This document shows, piece by piece, positions 1-6,944 of a DNA stretch of 60,729 nucleotides. Both the position numbers and the translations under genes were made by a program. The notes under the pieces were generated by a model. That model was not told the DNA's origin. It worked only from the letters and a program-made list of their open reading frames with translations, and made no database searches. This stretch comes from a virus: IMG/VR virus record IMGVR_UViG_3300036760_000452, positions 1 to 60,729 of that record; one strand, given 5' to 3'. Within the stretch, counting starts at the first letter, position 1. Each line of letters begins with the position of its first letter.

Positions 1-119
1 CCCGTCCCGCCACACCCGCTCGTGTAGAACGCGTACGACACCAGCACGGCACCGAGGACGATCCCCGCCGCCATGCGCCACCTGTCCTGCTTGCGCCTCC
101 CGATCGTTCGTCTCGTCAT
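1..119 (-). CDS. Partial duplicate of the N-terminus of the Cys-rich exported protein
   Basis: This is the beginning of the gene fully present at 59471..60721, repeated because the contig ends overlap. Its ATG (117..119) overlaps the TGA of the upstream gene at 116..628 as an ATGA quartet, so on the circle the two genes are translationally coupled. It should not be counted as a separate gene. Confidence 0.9.
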   Translation of the reverse strand, partial: MTRRTIGRRKQDRWRMAAGIVLGAVLVSYAFYTSGCGGT

Positions 120-127
120 GCTACCCC
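1..127. repeat. Terminal direct repeat (circular junction), left copy
   Basis: These 127 bases are identical to 60603..60729. An exact 127-base end overlap is typical of an assembler closing a circular or terminally redundant molecule, so it is more likely an assembly signature than a true phage terminal repeat. Unique genome length is therefore 60,602 bp. The repeat contains the start codon and first codons of the exported-protein gene at 59471..60721 and the stop codon of the gene at 116..628. Confidence 0.95.
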
Positions 128-628
128 TCTGGCCTTTTCGGCCTCTTCGCGCTCGCGTAGTTTCGCGAGATGCTCTATTGCCCTCGCAGAGAGCCTCTGC
201 ACGTAGGCGAGAAGATCCTCGCCCGGCTTGCGTGGGTGCGTCTCGACCGTCTCCTCGTACACGAGCCGTTCCGTCACGTCGGCGAACCTGTCGTCGCGCG
301 CCGGCATCAGCCCACGACCCTCGATACTGTCGAGGTACTCACGGAGCGAAACGTCCGGTTTCACGCCCCTGATGAACGCCTCGCCGATCTGGTTTCGGTT
401 CCGAAGCGTCTCGCGACTCAAGCGCAGGAGCAGCGATGGCGGAGGGAAGAGCGCCTCGTGCTCGAGCACGTACTCGCACGCCCACACGAAGCTAGCGTCG
501 TCGACGTGCCTCGCTAGGATCTTGTGGTAGGTCGAGATCATGTCCGTCGTGACCTTGCGCCGGAACACGGCGGCCAGGCCGTGAAGTTGGACGGAGACGG
601 TCTCGATCAGCATCGCCACCGATTTCAC
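116..628 (-). CDS. Putative replication accessory / helicase-loader-like protein
   Basis: The product has 170 residues. The N-terminal half is helical with the pattern ISTYHKILARHVDDASF, then LFPPPSLLLRLSRE. That resembles N-terminal segments of phage helicase loaders and replication accessory proteins, in which a helical repeat precedes an FP.P motif. The C-terminal 40 residues are charged and probably coiled coil. The gene follows the initiator at 625..1680 with a 4-base overlap, which supports a replication role. An operator-bearing promoter (647..675) lies just upstream inside the previous gene. The function is inferred from position and weak pattern similarity only. Confidence 0.4.
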   Translation of the reverse strand: MKSVAMLIETVSVQLHGLAAVFRRKVTTDMISTYHKILARHVDDASFVWACEYVLEHEALFPPPSLLLRLSRETLRNRNQIGEAFIRGVKPDVSLREYLDSIEGRGLMPARDDRFADVTERLVYEETVETHPRKPGEDLLAYVQRLSARAIEHLAKLREREEAEKARGVA

Positions 629-1680
629 TCCTTGAGCCGCGGAAGTACCATAGCAAAGCCCACGTCAGCTTTCAAGTGCTTTTCTTCGACCGGGGTTTCA
701 TCCGGGTGTTCCTCGTAGTACCGGCGCACGGCCTCTTCGCCGGCGCGCTTGTTCTTGGCCTCGAGCTCGTCGCGCGGCGCCCCGGCGGCGCCCACGGGCG
801 GCCCGTCCTCGGAGAGCGCAGCGCGCTGGAGCTTCTCGATCCGATCCCGCCCCTTGTGGACGAACAGGTTCTCGAACCCGAGGTACGCAGTGCCCTTCTC
901 CGAGCCGTTGAACAGCGGGTCGCGCAGCGCGCCCTCGACCGCCAAGCACAGCCCGCGGACCTTGGACGCCATGTCTCCTGGCTCTTCCCGGAGTCTGGTT
1001 ATGAGACGCCTTCGGCGCTCCTCCGTCCACTGCGCCCGGACCTGGTTCGTCTTCAGGCGCCAGAAGTCGAAAACGAGGTGCGCACCCTGAGACTCGTTCA
1101 GGCTCCTTGCGGAAGCCGGTACGTCGGTCGCTCTGACGATCGCAGGCTGAACGACCGCTACCCCCGTCCCGACGTCAGTCGGGACAGATCCGTTGTTCGT
1201 TGTTTCCGTTGTTGTAGTAGGAGTAGAAGAAGGAGACGGAGAAGAAGGGGACCTACGGCCGTAGGTCCTTCGAGCGCTATCGATGGTATCCTTGCTACCG
1301 TCCTTGTCTTGAGCCTTTTTGCGAGGAACATTAGGGTTTCTCGCACTCATGGCTCCAAAAGCTCCGCGCTTTTCCCTCAAGGTTTCATCACGAACCTGAC
1401 GCCTGCTGAAGATAATTCCTTCGGAATTTTTTGAAAAAACGTTGTGATTTTCCAGCTCTGCCAGTAGCCTCCCGACGATCGTTTTGGAGCTTCCGACCAT
1501 CTTCGCTAGCTCCTCCGTGGAGATGCCGTGGCCATTCGTGGCGAGGTGCCCGTAGGGATCGCCCTGGTGTGTGAAGCACAGGATGTCGGCCCACAGACCG
1601 CGGGCGGCGAGGGACGACGCGCGCAGGCCGATGTCCTCGAGCCAGTCCCCGGGGTAAAACTGGAAGGACGGGCGCTTCAC
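625..1680 (-). CDS. Replication initiation protein (winged-helix, DnaD-like)
   Basis: The product has 351 residues. The N-terminus (SFQFYPGDWLEDIGLRASSL, residues 5-24) is the hallmark of phage replication initiators with a winged-helix domain (DUF1376-like proteins), ending in a recognition-helix-like SSKTIVGRLLAELENHNVF. Residues about 140-180 are a Ser/Thr/Pro-rich linker. The C-terminal part (VFDFWRLKTNQVRAQWTEER onward) is helical and DnaD-like. Such proteins bind the phage origin and recruit the host helicase. It starts with a GTG overlapping the stop of the preceding winged-helix gene (1677..1979), so the two are probably co-translated. Confidence 0.65.
   Translation of the reverse strand: MKRPSFQFYPGDWLEDIGLRASSLAARGLWADILCFTHQGDPYGHLATNGHGISTEELAKMVGSSKTIVGRLLAELENHNVFSKNSEGIIFSRRQVRDETLREKRGAFGAMSARNPNVPRKKAQDKDGSKDTIDSARRTYGRRSPSSPSPSSTPTTTTETTNNGSVPTDVGTGVAVVQPAIVRATDVPASARSLNESQGAHLVFDFWRLKTNQVRAQWTEERRRRLITRLREEPGDMASKVRGLCLAVEGALRDPLFNGSEKGTAYLGFENLFVHKGRDRIEKLQRAALSEDGPPVGAAGAPRDELEAKNKRAGEEAVRRYYEEHPDETPVEEKHLKADVGFAMVLPRLKE
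647..675 (-). promoter_or_regulatory. Sigma70-like promoter with internal operator (AGC-N8-GCT)
   Basis: On the minus strand TTGAAA (670..675) and TATGGT (647..652) are separated by 17 bases. The spacer contains the shared element, which reads AGCCCACGTCAGCT on the plus strand at 657..670. The promoter lies inside the 3' end of the initiator gene and would fire into the gene at 116..628 and then across the circle junction into the exported-protein gene. Six other promoters carry the same element in the same place. Confidence 0.65.
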
Positions 1681-1979
1681 TCGGCCACCTTCGCGAGCCC
1701 AGCGCGCTCGAGAGATGCCAGTGCGGCTGGTAGGGCGTCATCGCGCAGCGTGAGCGCCCAGGCGAGTTCTTTGGGCCCAGACGCCTTTACGACGCCGTCT
1801 CCGCCCTCCGTCGCGTTGTCCGTGGCGAGCAGCAGCAGGCCGACGTAGGCCATGCGCGCCTCGAGCGGCAGGTCTCGGAAGTGAAAGTCCTGGATCAGGC
1901 TCCGCGGCAGCTTCACCCACGGTGGCCGACGGTCTCCGTAGTGCTGGAACCTTTCGAACCCTTGCAGGAGGATCTTCAT
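1677..1979 (-). CDS. Small winged-helix replication protein
   Basis: The product has 100 residues. Its N-terminus contains FQHYGDRRPPWVKLPRSLIQ, a motif frequent at the start of phage replication-initiation proteins, followed by helices consistent with a winged helix (DALPAALASLERAGLAKVAE at the end). It may be the DNA-binding half of a split initiator with the next gene. The ATG has no recognisable Shine-Dalgarno sequence. Instead a perfect 7-bp hairpin ends 3 bases upstream (1983..1999) and a larger structured region lies beyond it, suggesting that translation is controlled by RNA structure. Confidence 0.55.
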   Translation of the reverse strand: MKILLQGFERFQHYGDRRPPWVKLPRSLIQDFHFRDLPLEARMAYVGLLLLATDNATEGGDGVVKASGPKELAWALTLRDDALPAALASLERAGLAKVAE

Positions 1980-1982
1980 GGT

Positions 1983-2104
1983 GCTAGCTCTCAGCTAGCG
2001 TCCCCAGAGAAGGCCCGACGAGGCGGCAGCCGGTGGTGAGCCGGCGTTTCCTCGGGCGTGGACCGAGGGGAGGCACCTCCCCGCCGGGCCATCTCTGGGG
2101 ACGC
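1983..2104 (-). other. Highly structured non-coding segment (RNA element or origin candidate)
   Basis: Two arms at 1998..2017 and 2085..2104 are complementary over 20 positions with one mismatch (at 2011/2091). The enclosed 67 bases can form three more hairpins on the minus strand: GGGGAG/CTCCCC with a 4-base loop, CTCGG/CCGAG, and GCCGG/CCGGC. Together they form a closed multibranch. A further perfect hairpin, GCTAGCT-3-AGCTAGC (1983..1999), abuts the start codon of the winged-helix gene. No gene of its own is convincing here. It could be a cis-regulatory RNA, a processed ncRNA, or a double-strand or single-strand origin next to the initiator genes. Confidence 0.6.
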
Positions 2105-2110
2105 CGGCTC

Positions 2111-3175
2111 CTACGCTCCTGGCTCCGCCCCAGGCCAGTTGCACGCCGGACAGGTCCCGAACACGTCGAAATCCTCTCCTCCGCACCGCGGGCACTTCGT
2201 CGGCTTCTCTGCCGGTGGTGTCTCCTTGCGCTTCTCGATGAGCGCACCGGTGAGGTTTGGATGCGCAGGCCTTGCGGTCCTGCGCTCTTTCTGCGGCTCC
2301 GAACCTTGCGCAACGGTGGGTGGCGAGGTCGCCTCCGGCGTCCCGTTGGGCGCCTCGGCACCCCCCTCGTCTTTGGGTTTCTGTGGCTGTGGCTCCACGA
2401 CCACAGCGGCGGTCTCGATGACCTCGGATTTGGCTGGAACGCCCAGGTTGCCCAGGATCGGGTCAGAGACGGCAGGGCCGGGTCCTACGAAGCGCTGCCC
2501 CCGTAGAGGCCCCGTGGCGGCCTGCGTCTCGGCGGAGGGGCCATCCTGCGGGCCAACGCCTCCCGCCAGGACGTCCTCGGCGATCGGCACGCCGCCGAGA
2601 GGCTCCGGAAAGTGGAACCTGGCCATGTCGCCGACCGCGCGCCACTCGAGCATGTTCGTCGGCCGGGTCTGCCACGGCCCGTCCTTCTTCCACAGCCCAG
2701 CCTTCTTCGCGTCGTCGATCGAGAACGTGCGGACGAAGCTCTGCGCGTAACCCTTGCGCTGGGCGACGCACACCCCGCGCGCAGTTCCTTCGTCGACGCT
2801 GCCCTCGCAGTAGCTCTTGAAGGTCCCCGGCACAACGAGGCCGCTGTTCTGGATGAAGCCGATCGCTGCCCAGCCGCGCCACGAGAGCACGCCGTTCACC
2901 ACGACGCAGGCCTGCAGGCCGCCCATGAGCCCCATCCCGCGCTCGAGCCCTGCCTGGATGGCGAGCGCCGCCTGCCCTTCGTTCATCCCGCGCGGCGCCA
3001 CGTTGTTCTTGACCGCGGTGCGCGCGAAGTTCATGAGGTCCTGGAGGTTCTCGAGCTCGATCCCGCGCCTACCGAGCGCGACCGACTGCGCGCGCGTGGC
3101 GACCGCCTTCACCTCGGACGGGCTCTGGACCACGATCTCCTGCGGCGTCTCTGTCTGCGGCTGTTCTTCCGACAT
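2111..3175 (-). CDS. recT: RecT-family single-strand annealing recombinase
   Basis: The product has 354 residues. Residues about 40-200 match the RecT fold: the N-terminal MNFARTAVKNNVAPRGMNEG, the central VLSWRGWAAIGFIQNSG, and the typical SIDDAKKAGL..GPW..RPTNMLEWRAVGDMARFHFPE segment. RecT proteins coat and anneal single-stranded DNA made by a partner exonuclease. The C-terminal 150 residues are a Pro-rich tail ending in a CPRC/CPAC zinc ribbon, an unusual addition that may bind a partner or SSB. It directly follows the RecE-like nuclease and overlaps its stop region, forming an exonuclease/annealase pair. Confidence 0.85.
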   Translation of the reverse strand: MSEEQPQTETPQEIVVQSPSEVKAVATRAQSVALGRRGIELENLQDLMNFARTAVKNNVAPRGMNEGQAALAIQAGLERGMGLMGGLQACVVVNGVLSWRGWAAIGFIQNSGLVVPGTFKSYCEGSVDEGTARGVCVAQRKGYAQSFVRTFSIDDAKKAGLWKKDGPWQTRPTNMLEWRAVGDMARFHFPEPLGGVPIAEDVLAGGVGPQDGPSAETQAATGPLRGQRFVGPGPAVSDPILGNLGVPAKSEVIETAAVVVEPQPQKPKDEGGAEAPNGTPEATSPPTVAQGSEPQKERRTARPAHPNLTGALIEKRKETPPAEKPTKCPRCGGEDFDVFGTCPACNWPGAEPGA

Positions 3176-3176
3176 T

Positions 3177-4064
3177 TCACCCCTCCTCTACGAACGTCCG
3201 CGTCACCCATCCCGGCAGGCCGAGGAGCTCTATCCCATCGCCCCACCCCGGCCATGAACCTGTCCGCTGCGCTTCCGCCCACGTCCGCATCGCCTTGCGG
3301 TACTGGATCCGACCCCACTCGAGCGGCTCGGAATCCGCCTCGAACACGCGGACGCAGTGCGGCGGGCTGACCTCGGCCACGATCCACACGAAGCGCCGGA
3401 ACGCCTCCCCGACCGTCGGGGCGACTGCGTCCAGGCCGTCCGAGTAGAACGCCGCCTGCAGCCAGTATCCGAGCTGGTGCGCCTGCCGCTCGAACGCGAA
3501 GCGCGTCGCGACGTTTCCGAACGACTTCAGGTCGGCGACGATCGGCCAGCTCTCCATGTGCGTGTAGCGGTCAGCGCGCCCCTTGCAGCGCACCTTGAAC
3601 TCCGGGTCGTCCCAGACGAACGTCATCTCGTTGACGCCCCTGTTCGTGAGCAGCTCGTTCACGGTCGCGTTGGCGCGCGCTGAGGCGCGGATCGCGTCGA
3701 TCGCCTCCATCTGCTCCTCGTCGAGGATCATCCTGCCCTTCGCGAGCTCCTCGTACTGCGCCCACGCCTTCTTGCCTTCCTTGAAGCGGCGGTCGACTTT
3801 CGGTGCCACGACCGTCTCCGCGTCGAGACGGTGCGGCTCGAAGATCGCCAGGTGGAGCGCGAGACCGAAGCTCTTCGCGTCGGATTCCTTCTCGTGCGTG
3901 AGCGCGTAGCGCGCGTGCGCCGGCGTCGCGCCGCCGTGAAAGTGCTTCAGCTTCGAGTAGTTGAGAAACGGCAGCATGGCGTACTCGGGGAACGGCACGC
4001 CCGAGTAGACGCCAGGCGGAATCTCAGCGGGGGGTATCCCCTTGATGCTCGCCCACGTTTGCAT
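3177..4064 (-). CDS. RecE-like PD-(D/E)XK exonuclease
   Basis: The product has 295 residues. It shows the nuclease signature of exodeoxyribonuclease VIII/RecE-type proteins: FLNYSKLKHF near the start, GLALHLAIFEP (residues 67-77), CKGRADRY (160-167), and catalytic VADLKSFGN with D178 and K180, followed by QAHQLGYWLQAAFYSDGL. It should resect double-stranded ends 5' to 3' to supply the RecT next door with single strands. The ATG is preceded by a good GGAGGTGGTGA site. The pair is probably central to phage recombination or concatemer processing. Confidence 0.75.
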   Translation of the reverse strand: MQTWASIKGIPPAEIPPGVYSGVPFPEYAMLPFLNYSKLKHFHGGATPAHARYALTHEKESDAKSFGLALHLAIFEPHRLDAETVVAPKVDRRFKEGKKAWAQYEELAKGRMILDEEQMEAIDAIRASARANATVNELLTNRGVNEMTFVWDDPEFKVRCKGRADRYTHMESWPIVADLKSFGNVATRFAFERQAHQLGYWLQAAFYSDGLDAVAPTVGEAFRRFVWIVAEVSPPHCVRVFEADSEPLEWGRIQYRKAMRTWAEAQRTGSWPGWGDGIELLGLPGWVTRTFVEEG

Positions 4065-4191
4065 TCACCACCTCCTGATCCGGCCAGTTCCACGGCTCTT
4101 CCGCCTCTGTCTTGCGCCGCTCTCCGCGCCCGATCGCCTTCATGTTGAGAGCCTCGTCCTCGGGCAGGAAAAGGTTCGGCAGCAGCCGCAC
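4024..4191 (-). CDS. Small hypothetical protein, 55 residues
   Basis: This short frame begins at a GTG that shares a base with the TAG stop of the previous zinc-motif gene and runs 41 bases into the exonuclease gene. The product starts VRLLPNLFLPEDEALNMKAI and ends in a polar tail. The coupled start supports it; the long overlap with the next gene weakens it. No function is recognisable. Confidence 0.35.
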   Translation of the reverse strand: MRLLPNLFLPEDEALNMKAIGRGERRKTEAEEPWNWPDQEVVNANVGEHQGDTPR

Positions 4192-4427
4192 TAGACCTTC
4201 GTCTCGTCGAGCTTGTGGTCGCCACACCAGTCGTTTTCGAACACGGCCGGATAGCCGCTCATCGTCGGCGCGTGGCGGCGACATCGTCCGAGGTTCAGCC
4301 CGGTCCGGTTCGGTGGGGCTCCAGTAGTCGGCGCCGCGCCCGGGACCTTCACCACGAACCACATGCACGAGGCGCAGCGCATCCCTACGGAGCGGTGCGC
4401 CCACGGATCAGCAGCCATCTCAGGCAT
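4191..4427 (-). CDS. Small zinc-binding phage protein
   Basis: The product has 78 residues with CASCMWF, GRCRRHAPT and DWCGDHK, a C..C - C...P - WCG arrangement common in uncharacterised small phage proteins that bind zinc. The ATG overlaps the end of the upstream gene (4420..4659) by a few bases. It lies in the recombination operon, so it may be an accessory of nucleic-acid metabolism, but this is inference. Confidence 0.6.
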   Translation of the reverse strand: MPEMAADPWAHRSVGMRCASCMWFVVKVPGAAPTTGAPPNRTGLNLGRCRRHAPTMSGYPAVFENDWCGDHKLDETKV

Positions 4428-4659
4428 TCGGTCCTCCAATGGCGCGGTTCGCGAGCCGTACCTGGCCGCGCCGCGCGATGAGTTCGGTCGCCTCACGCAG
4501 CGGCACGAAGAAGCGCCGGCGCCCGTGCCACTTCCGGACCTCGACCCCGTGCTTGTCGAGCCGGATCCAGCAGAGGAAGCGCGCGCCGTCACCGCCGCCC
4601 AGGTCCACGCCTCTCACGAGGATCGTCTTGCCCGTGCCCTGCTTCTCGGGAGTAGCCAC
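4420..4659 (-). CDS. Hypothetical basic protein, 79 residues
   Basis: The product is rich in Arg and Lys (CWIRLDKHGVEVRKWHGRRR) with predicted beta strands at its centre and no known domain. It starts with GTG immediately after the stop of the NlpC/P60 gene and overlaps the next gene. The basic surface suggests nucleic-acid binding, but the sequence does not settle it. Confidence 0.55.
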   Translation of the reverse strand: MATPEKQGTGKTILVRGVDLGGGDGARFLCWIRLDKHGVEVRKWHGRRRFFVPLREATELIARRGQVRLANRAIGGPNA

Positions 4660-4660
4660 C

Positions 4661-5188
4661 TCAGTCCTCGAGCCCGACGTATCGAGCGATGCGCGTGTAG
4701 GGCACGCGCCGGAAGACCTCGTTGTCGGTCTCCCATATCGCGCGTCCGTGCTCCTTCACGTTGCCCGACGAGCAGTGGATCACCGACTTGTCGCCGGTGA
4801 CGATTCCGACGTGGCCGATCGTCGGCCCCCGCTTGTCGCCTCGCTCCGCGAGCCCTGTGCGCTGAGCGTAGTTGTACGACGGGTAGACGATCAGGTCGCC
4901 CGGCCGCGCAGCTTCGACTGGGGGAAAAAACAGGCCGGCCGGATGGCGGGTGTCGGCCACGATCGCGTCGGTGTTCATCCAGCGGTGGCCGATGGCCGCC
5001 TGCAGAAAGGCCAGCGTCGGCTGGTAGCGAACGATGCCGAGCGCCCAGCACACGAACCCGGAGCAGTCGCACGCGCCGCTCAGGTCGTACGGGCTGAGCG
5101 CATCGTGCGGGGCGCCGGCCCCGAGGCGGTACGTGCCGATCAGCGGCTTCGCGGAACGGGCGCGTGCGAGGAGCTCAGCGCGCAGCAC
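4661..5188 (-). CDS. NlpC/P60-type cysteine peptidase (endolysin candidate)
   Basis: The product has 175 residues with the papain-like NlpC/P60 signature: DCSGFVCWALG with catalytic C42, then GDLIVYP, GHVGIVTG with H126, and a third polar residue around VIHCSSG (H138). These enzymes cut peptide bonds in peptidoglycan. There is no signal peptide, so a holin or similar would be needed for access to the wall. It sits in the DNA-metabolism operon, about 10 kb on the circle from the holin candidate at 55205..55576, so lysis genes are dispersed. A virion-assembly or host-remodelling role is also possible. Confidence 0.7.
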   Translation of the reverse strand: MLRAELLARARSAKPLIGTYRLGAGAPHDALSPYDLSGACDCSGFVCWALGIVRYQPTLAFLQAAIGHRWMNTDAIVADTRHPAGLFFPPVEAARPGDLIVYPSYNYAQRTGLAERGDKRGPTIGHVGIVTGDKSVIHCSSGNVKEHGRAIWETDNEVFRRVPYTRIARYVGLED

Positions 5189-5375
5189 GGGAGCCTTTTC
5201 CAGCCAGGCGCCGCTTCATTTCCTTCTTCCGCTCTGCCACGGTCAGGTGCTCCCACGGGCTCGACGCGGCGTGCGACGCGGCTTGGCTCCGCTCTTCTGG
5301 CGTCATCTTCGCGTAGCGCTTTCCGACCAGGATCGACGCCGCCTTGCTCGCCTGGGCGTTCGTTGTTTTCTTCAA
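5175..5375 (-). CDS. Small helical basic protein, 66 residues
   Basis: The start is taken as TTG at 5375 because GGAGGAGAG lies directly before it. The product (KKTTNAQASKAASILVGKRY, then MTPEERSQAASHAA) is helical and basic, with a pattern similar to small DNA-binding or histone-like phage proteins, but no named family is certain. It is the first gene behind the promoter at 5499..5528 and overlaps the peptidase gene by 14 bases. Confidence 0.55.
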   Translation of the reverse strand: MKKTTNAQASKAASILVGKRYAKMTPEERSQAASHAASSPWEHLTVAERKKEMKRRLAGKGSRAAR

Positions 5376-5498
5376 CTCTCCTCCGAGGTCAGTAGGTCCC
5401 CGAGCACCAGCCCCGGTCAAGCCTCGGGAGCGCCAGGGGGACAGTGCCGGACGGCCCCTTCTCAAAACCGCCGGCTCCGGGCGCCCGGGGACGAGACG

Positions 5499-5528
5499 AA
5501 GATACTAATGCTCGCGTAGGCTTGTCAA
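5499..5528 (-). promoter_or_regulatory. Sigma70-like promoter with internal operator
   Basis: On the minus strand TTGACA (5523..5528) and TATCTT (5499..5504) are spaced by 18 bases. The spacer starts with AGCCTACGCGAGCA (5509..5522), a variant of the shared AGC-N8-GCW element. It lies in the gap of about 155 bases between the genes at 5175..5375 and 5532..6143 and should drive the peptidase-recombination segment. The remainder of the gap (5376..5498) shows no gene. Confidence 0.7.
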
Positions 5529-5531
5529 GGA

Positions 5532-6143
5532 CTACTCGTCGCCCGGCTCTCTCCCCTCCGCCGCGGCGATCTCCTCTGCCGCGCTCGCCGGGGTGCGCTT
5601 CTTGCGCACGACGACGGGCTTCCCGGTGGCCGGGTCCTTCTCGATCACGTCTCGGCCCTCGGAGTCGGTCTCGCCGGGGGCCCCAGCCACGAGAGCGATC
5701 GTGGCGGCGCGCGCCAGCGATTTGTCGGTGATTGGCTCTTGGGCCTCCTCTGGGAGCACCCGATCCTCGAGCGGGAGCTCACGCTGCAGCTCGTCCTTCG
5801 TCCCCGGGCGCTCGGCGATGATCTGCTCCGTGTCGATGCGCGTCGTGCTCACGGTGCTCGCGTGGATCGTGTCGACGACCACGACCTCGCGCTGCTCGTG
5901 TCCGTCGTTGACCGTGTTCGCGATCCGCAGCAGCTTCCCGCCCGCGGCCATGATCTCGGCCTCGTAGAGCTTCTTCTCGTCCTTGCGCGCGGCGTTCCAG
6001 GCCTCGAGCTTCAGCTCCAGGTCGGCCTTGTTCCGCGTCCACTCGACGAGCTCGCTCTGGAGCTTGTCGATCTCCTCTACCGTCAGGTTGCACTTCAGCA
6101 TCATCGAACGGCGGCCGATCTCGTCTCCGGCTGGTAGCGACAT
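5532..6143 (-). CDS. Hypothetical coiled-coil protein, 203 residues
   Basis: Residues about 18-75 form a charged coiled coil (LTVEEIDKLQSELVEWTRNK), followed by a short beta-rich part (EQREVVVVDTIHASTV) and an acidic, low-complexity tail ending in PGDE. No enzyme motif is visible. It follows the gene at 6155..6538 at 11 bases and precedes the operator-bearing promoter. It could be an accessory of recombination or a scaffold-like protein; no function is assigned. Confidence 0.6.
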   Translation of the reverse strand: MSLPAGDEIGRRSMMLKCNLTVEEIDKLQSELVEWTRNKADLELKLEAWNAARKDEKKLYEAEIMAAGGKLLRIANTVNDGHEQREVVVVDTIHASTVSTTRIDTEQIIAERPGTKDELQRELPLEDRVLPEEAQEPITDKSLARAATIALVAGAPGETDSEGRDVIEKDPATGKPVVVRKKRTPASAAEEIAAAEGREPGDE

Positions 6144-6154
6144 CTAGACCTCCT

Positions 6155-6538
6155 TCAGTTTGAATCGCCGAGCTTCACGTCGATCTTGAGGTTCCACTTA
6201 GCAGTGGCGGTATCAGCGACCGAAGCGACGAGGCGCGTGGCGATGTCTCGTGTCTGTTTCGTGAGCTGGCGTGCCACCTCACGCTGGAGCACGTCTTTCT
6301 TGGTCGCGACCCACTCGCGTACTGACGCTTCAATGACCGCCTGGAGCTCGTTTCGGCAGACGAACTCCAAGAACGGGTAGTCCTTGTAGGACTTCGAGTC
6401 GCGGACCTTCTGCGTCAGCAGAAACTCGACCATCTCGCGGATCAAGCGCTCCTGACCCTGGAGCGCTGCCACGACCTGCGCCTGGATGATCGGCTTCAGC
6501 ACGCCCTCCGGAAGCGACACTTGCATCTCGTCTGCCAT
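6155..6538 (-). CDS. Hypothetical helical phage protein, 127 residues
   Basis: The product is mainly helical (LKPIIQAQVVAALQGQERLI, then DVLQREVARQLTKQTRDI) with a polar end (KIDVKLGDSN). Similar short helical proteins occur in phage early operons, but I cannot name the family. It is on the same strand and closely spaced with its neighbours, so it is expressed with the recombination genes. Confidence 0.6.
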   Translation of the reverse strand: MADEMQVSLPEGVLKPIIQAQVVAALQGQERLIREMVEFLLTQKVRDSKSYKDYPFLEFVCRNELQAVIEASVREWVATKKDVLQREVARQLTKQTRDIATRLVASVADTATAKWNLKIDVKLGDSN

Positions 6539-6554
6539 CTCAATCCCCCGATCT

Positions 6555-6812
6555 TTAGGAAACGTCTCCGCTTCCGCGCTTTTTCGAGAAGTCGCTCGCC
6601 TTAGGGCACGTCTGAAAGTGGCTCGTGTAGCGCGGGCCCGTGTAGGCCGGGTCGGTCACGCGGTAGGTCGTCGGGTTCGACGTGTCTTCGTTCTCGAGCA
6701 CGTACGTCCCGGCAGACGACGGTTCCGAGTCGAGCGGGATCTTCGCGCCGCGCCCGGTGCGGGCGAACACCATCGGGGCCCCGCAGCCGCGGCACTCGAC
6801 GGTGCGGCTCAC
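6555..6812 (-). CDS. Small zinc-ribbon phage protein, 85 residues
   Basis: It starts with GTG overlapping the TGA of the gene at 6809..6943. The product carries ECRGCGAPMVFARTG near its start and SHFQTCPKASDF near its end, the typical layout of a widespread small phage zinc protein (C..C, a conserved PLD, then HF..CP). The function of that family is unknown. Confidence 0.65.
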   Translation of the reverse strand: MSRTVECRGCGAPMVFARTGRGAKIPLDSEPSSAGTYVLENEDTSNPTTYRVTDPAYTGPRYTSHFQTCPKASDFSKKRGSGDVS

Positions 6813-6943
6813 GGACGATACCCGCAGTCGAAGCACTCGACCCCGTTCCAGCCGTAGTACCCGCACGTCGGGCAGCGCGAGAAACGCGCGTGCACGAGCT
6901 TGCCCCTGCAGTAGACGAGGACGGCCATCACGCGCTTCGCCAC
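6809..6943 (-). CDS. Tiny zinc-knuckle protein, 44 residues
   Basis: A 44-codon GTG-started frame (VAKRVMAVLVYCRGK) containing SRCPTCGYYGWNG and ECFDCGYRP, two C..C pairs that should form one zinc knuckle. It begins 1 base after the stop of the DHH gene and ends in a GTGA overlap with the next gene, so it is embedded in the coupled operon. Function unknown. Confidence 0.6.
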   Translation of the reverse strand: MAKRVMAVLVYCRGKLVHARFSRCPTCGYYGWNGVECFDCGYRP

Positions 6944-6944
6944 G

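Noticed and set aside
1998-2104. tRNA or tRNA-like gene
   Set aside because: The arms do not have acceptor, D and T loop lengths, no anticodon stem of 5 bp with a 7-base loop in the right place, and no GTTCRA box.
2111-2361. Frame 1984..2361 and 1995..2195 across the structured element
   Set aside because: Both overlap recT in another frame and give Arg/Pro-rich nonsense. The base pairing of the segment explains its conservation better than a protein.
6809-6943. Fusion of the genes 6555..6812 and 6809..6943 into one zinc protein
   Set aside because: The two frames differ and are joined by a GTGA overlap, like most other gene pairs here, so two separate products are more likely than a frameshift.
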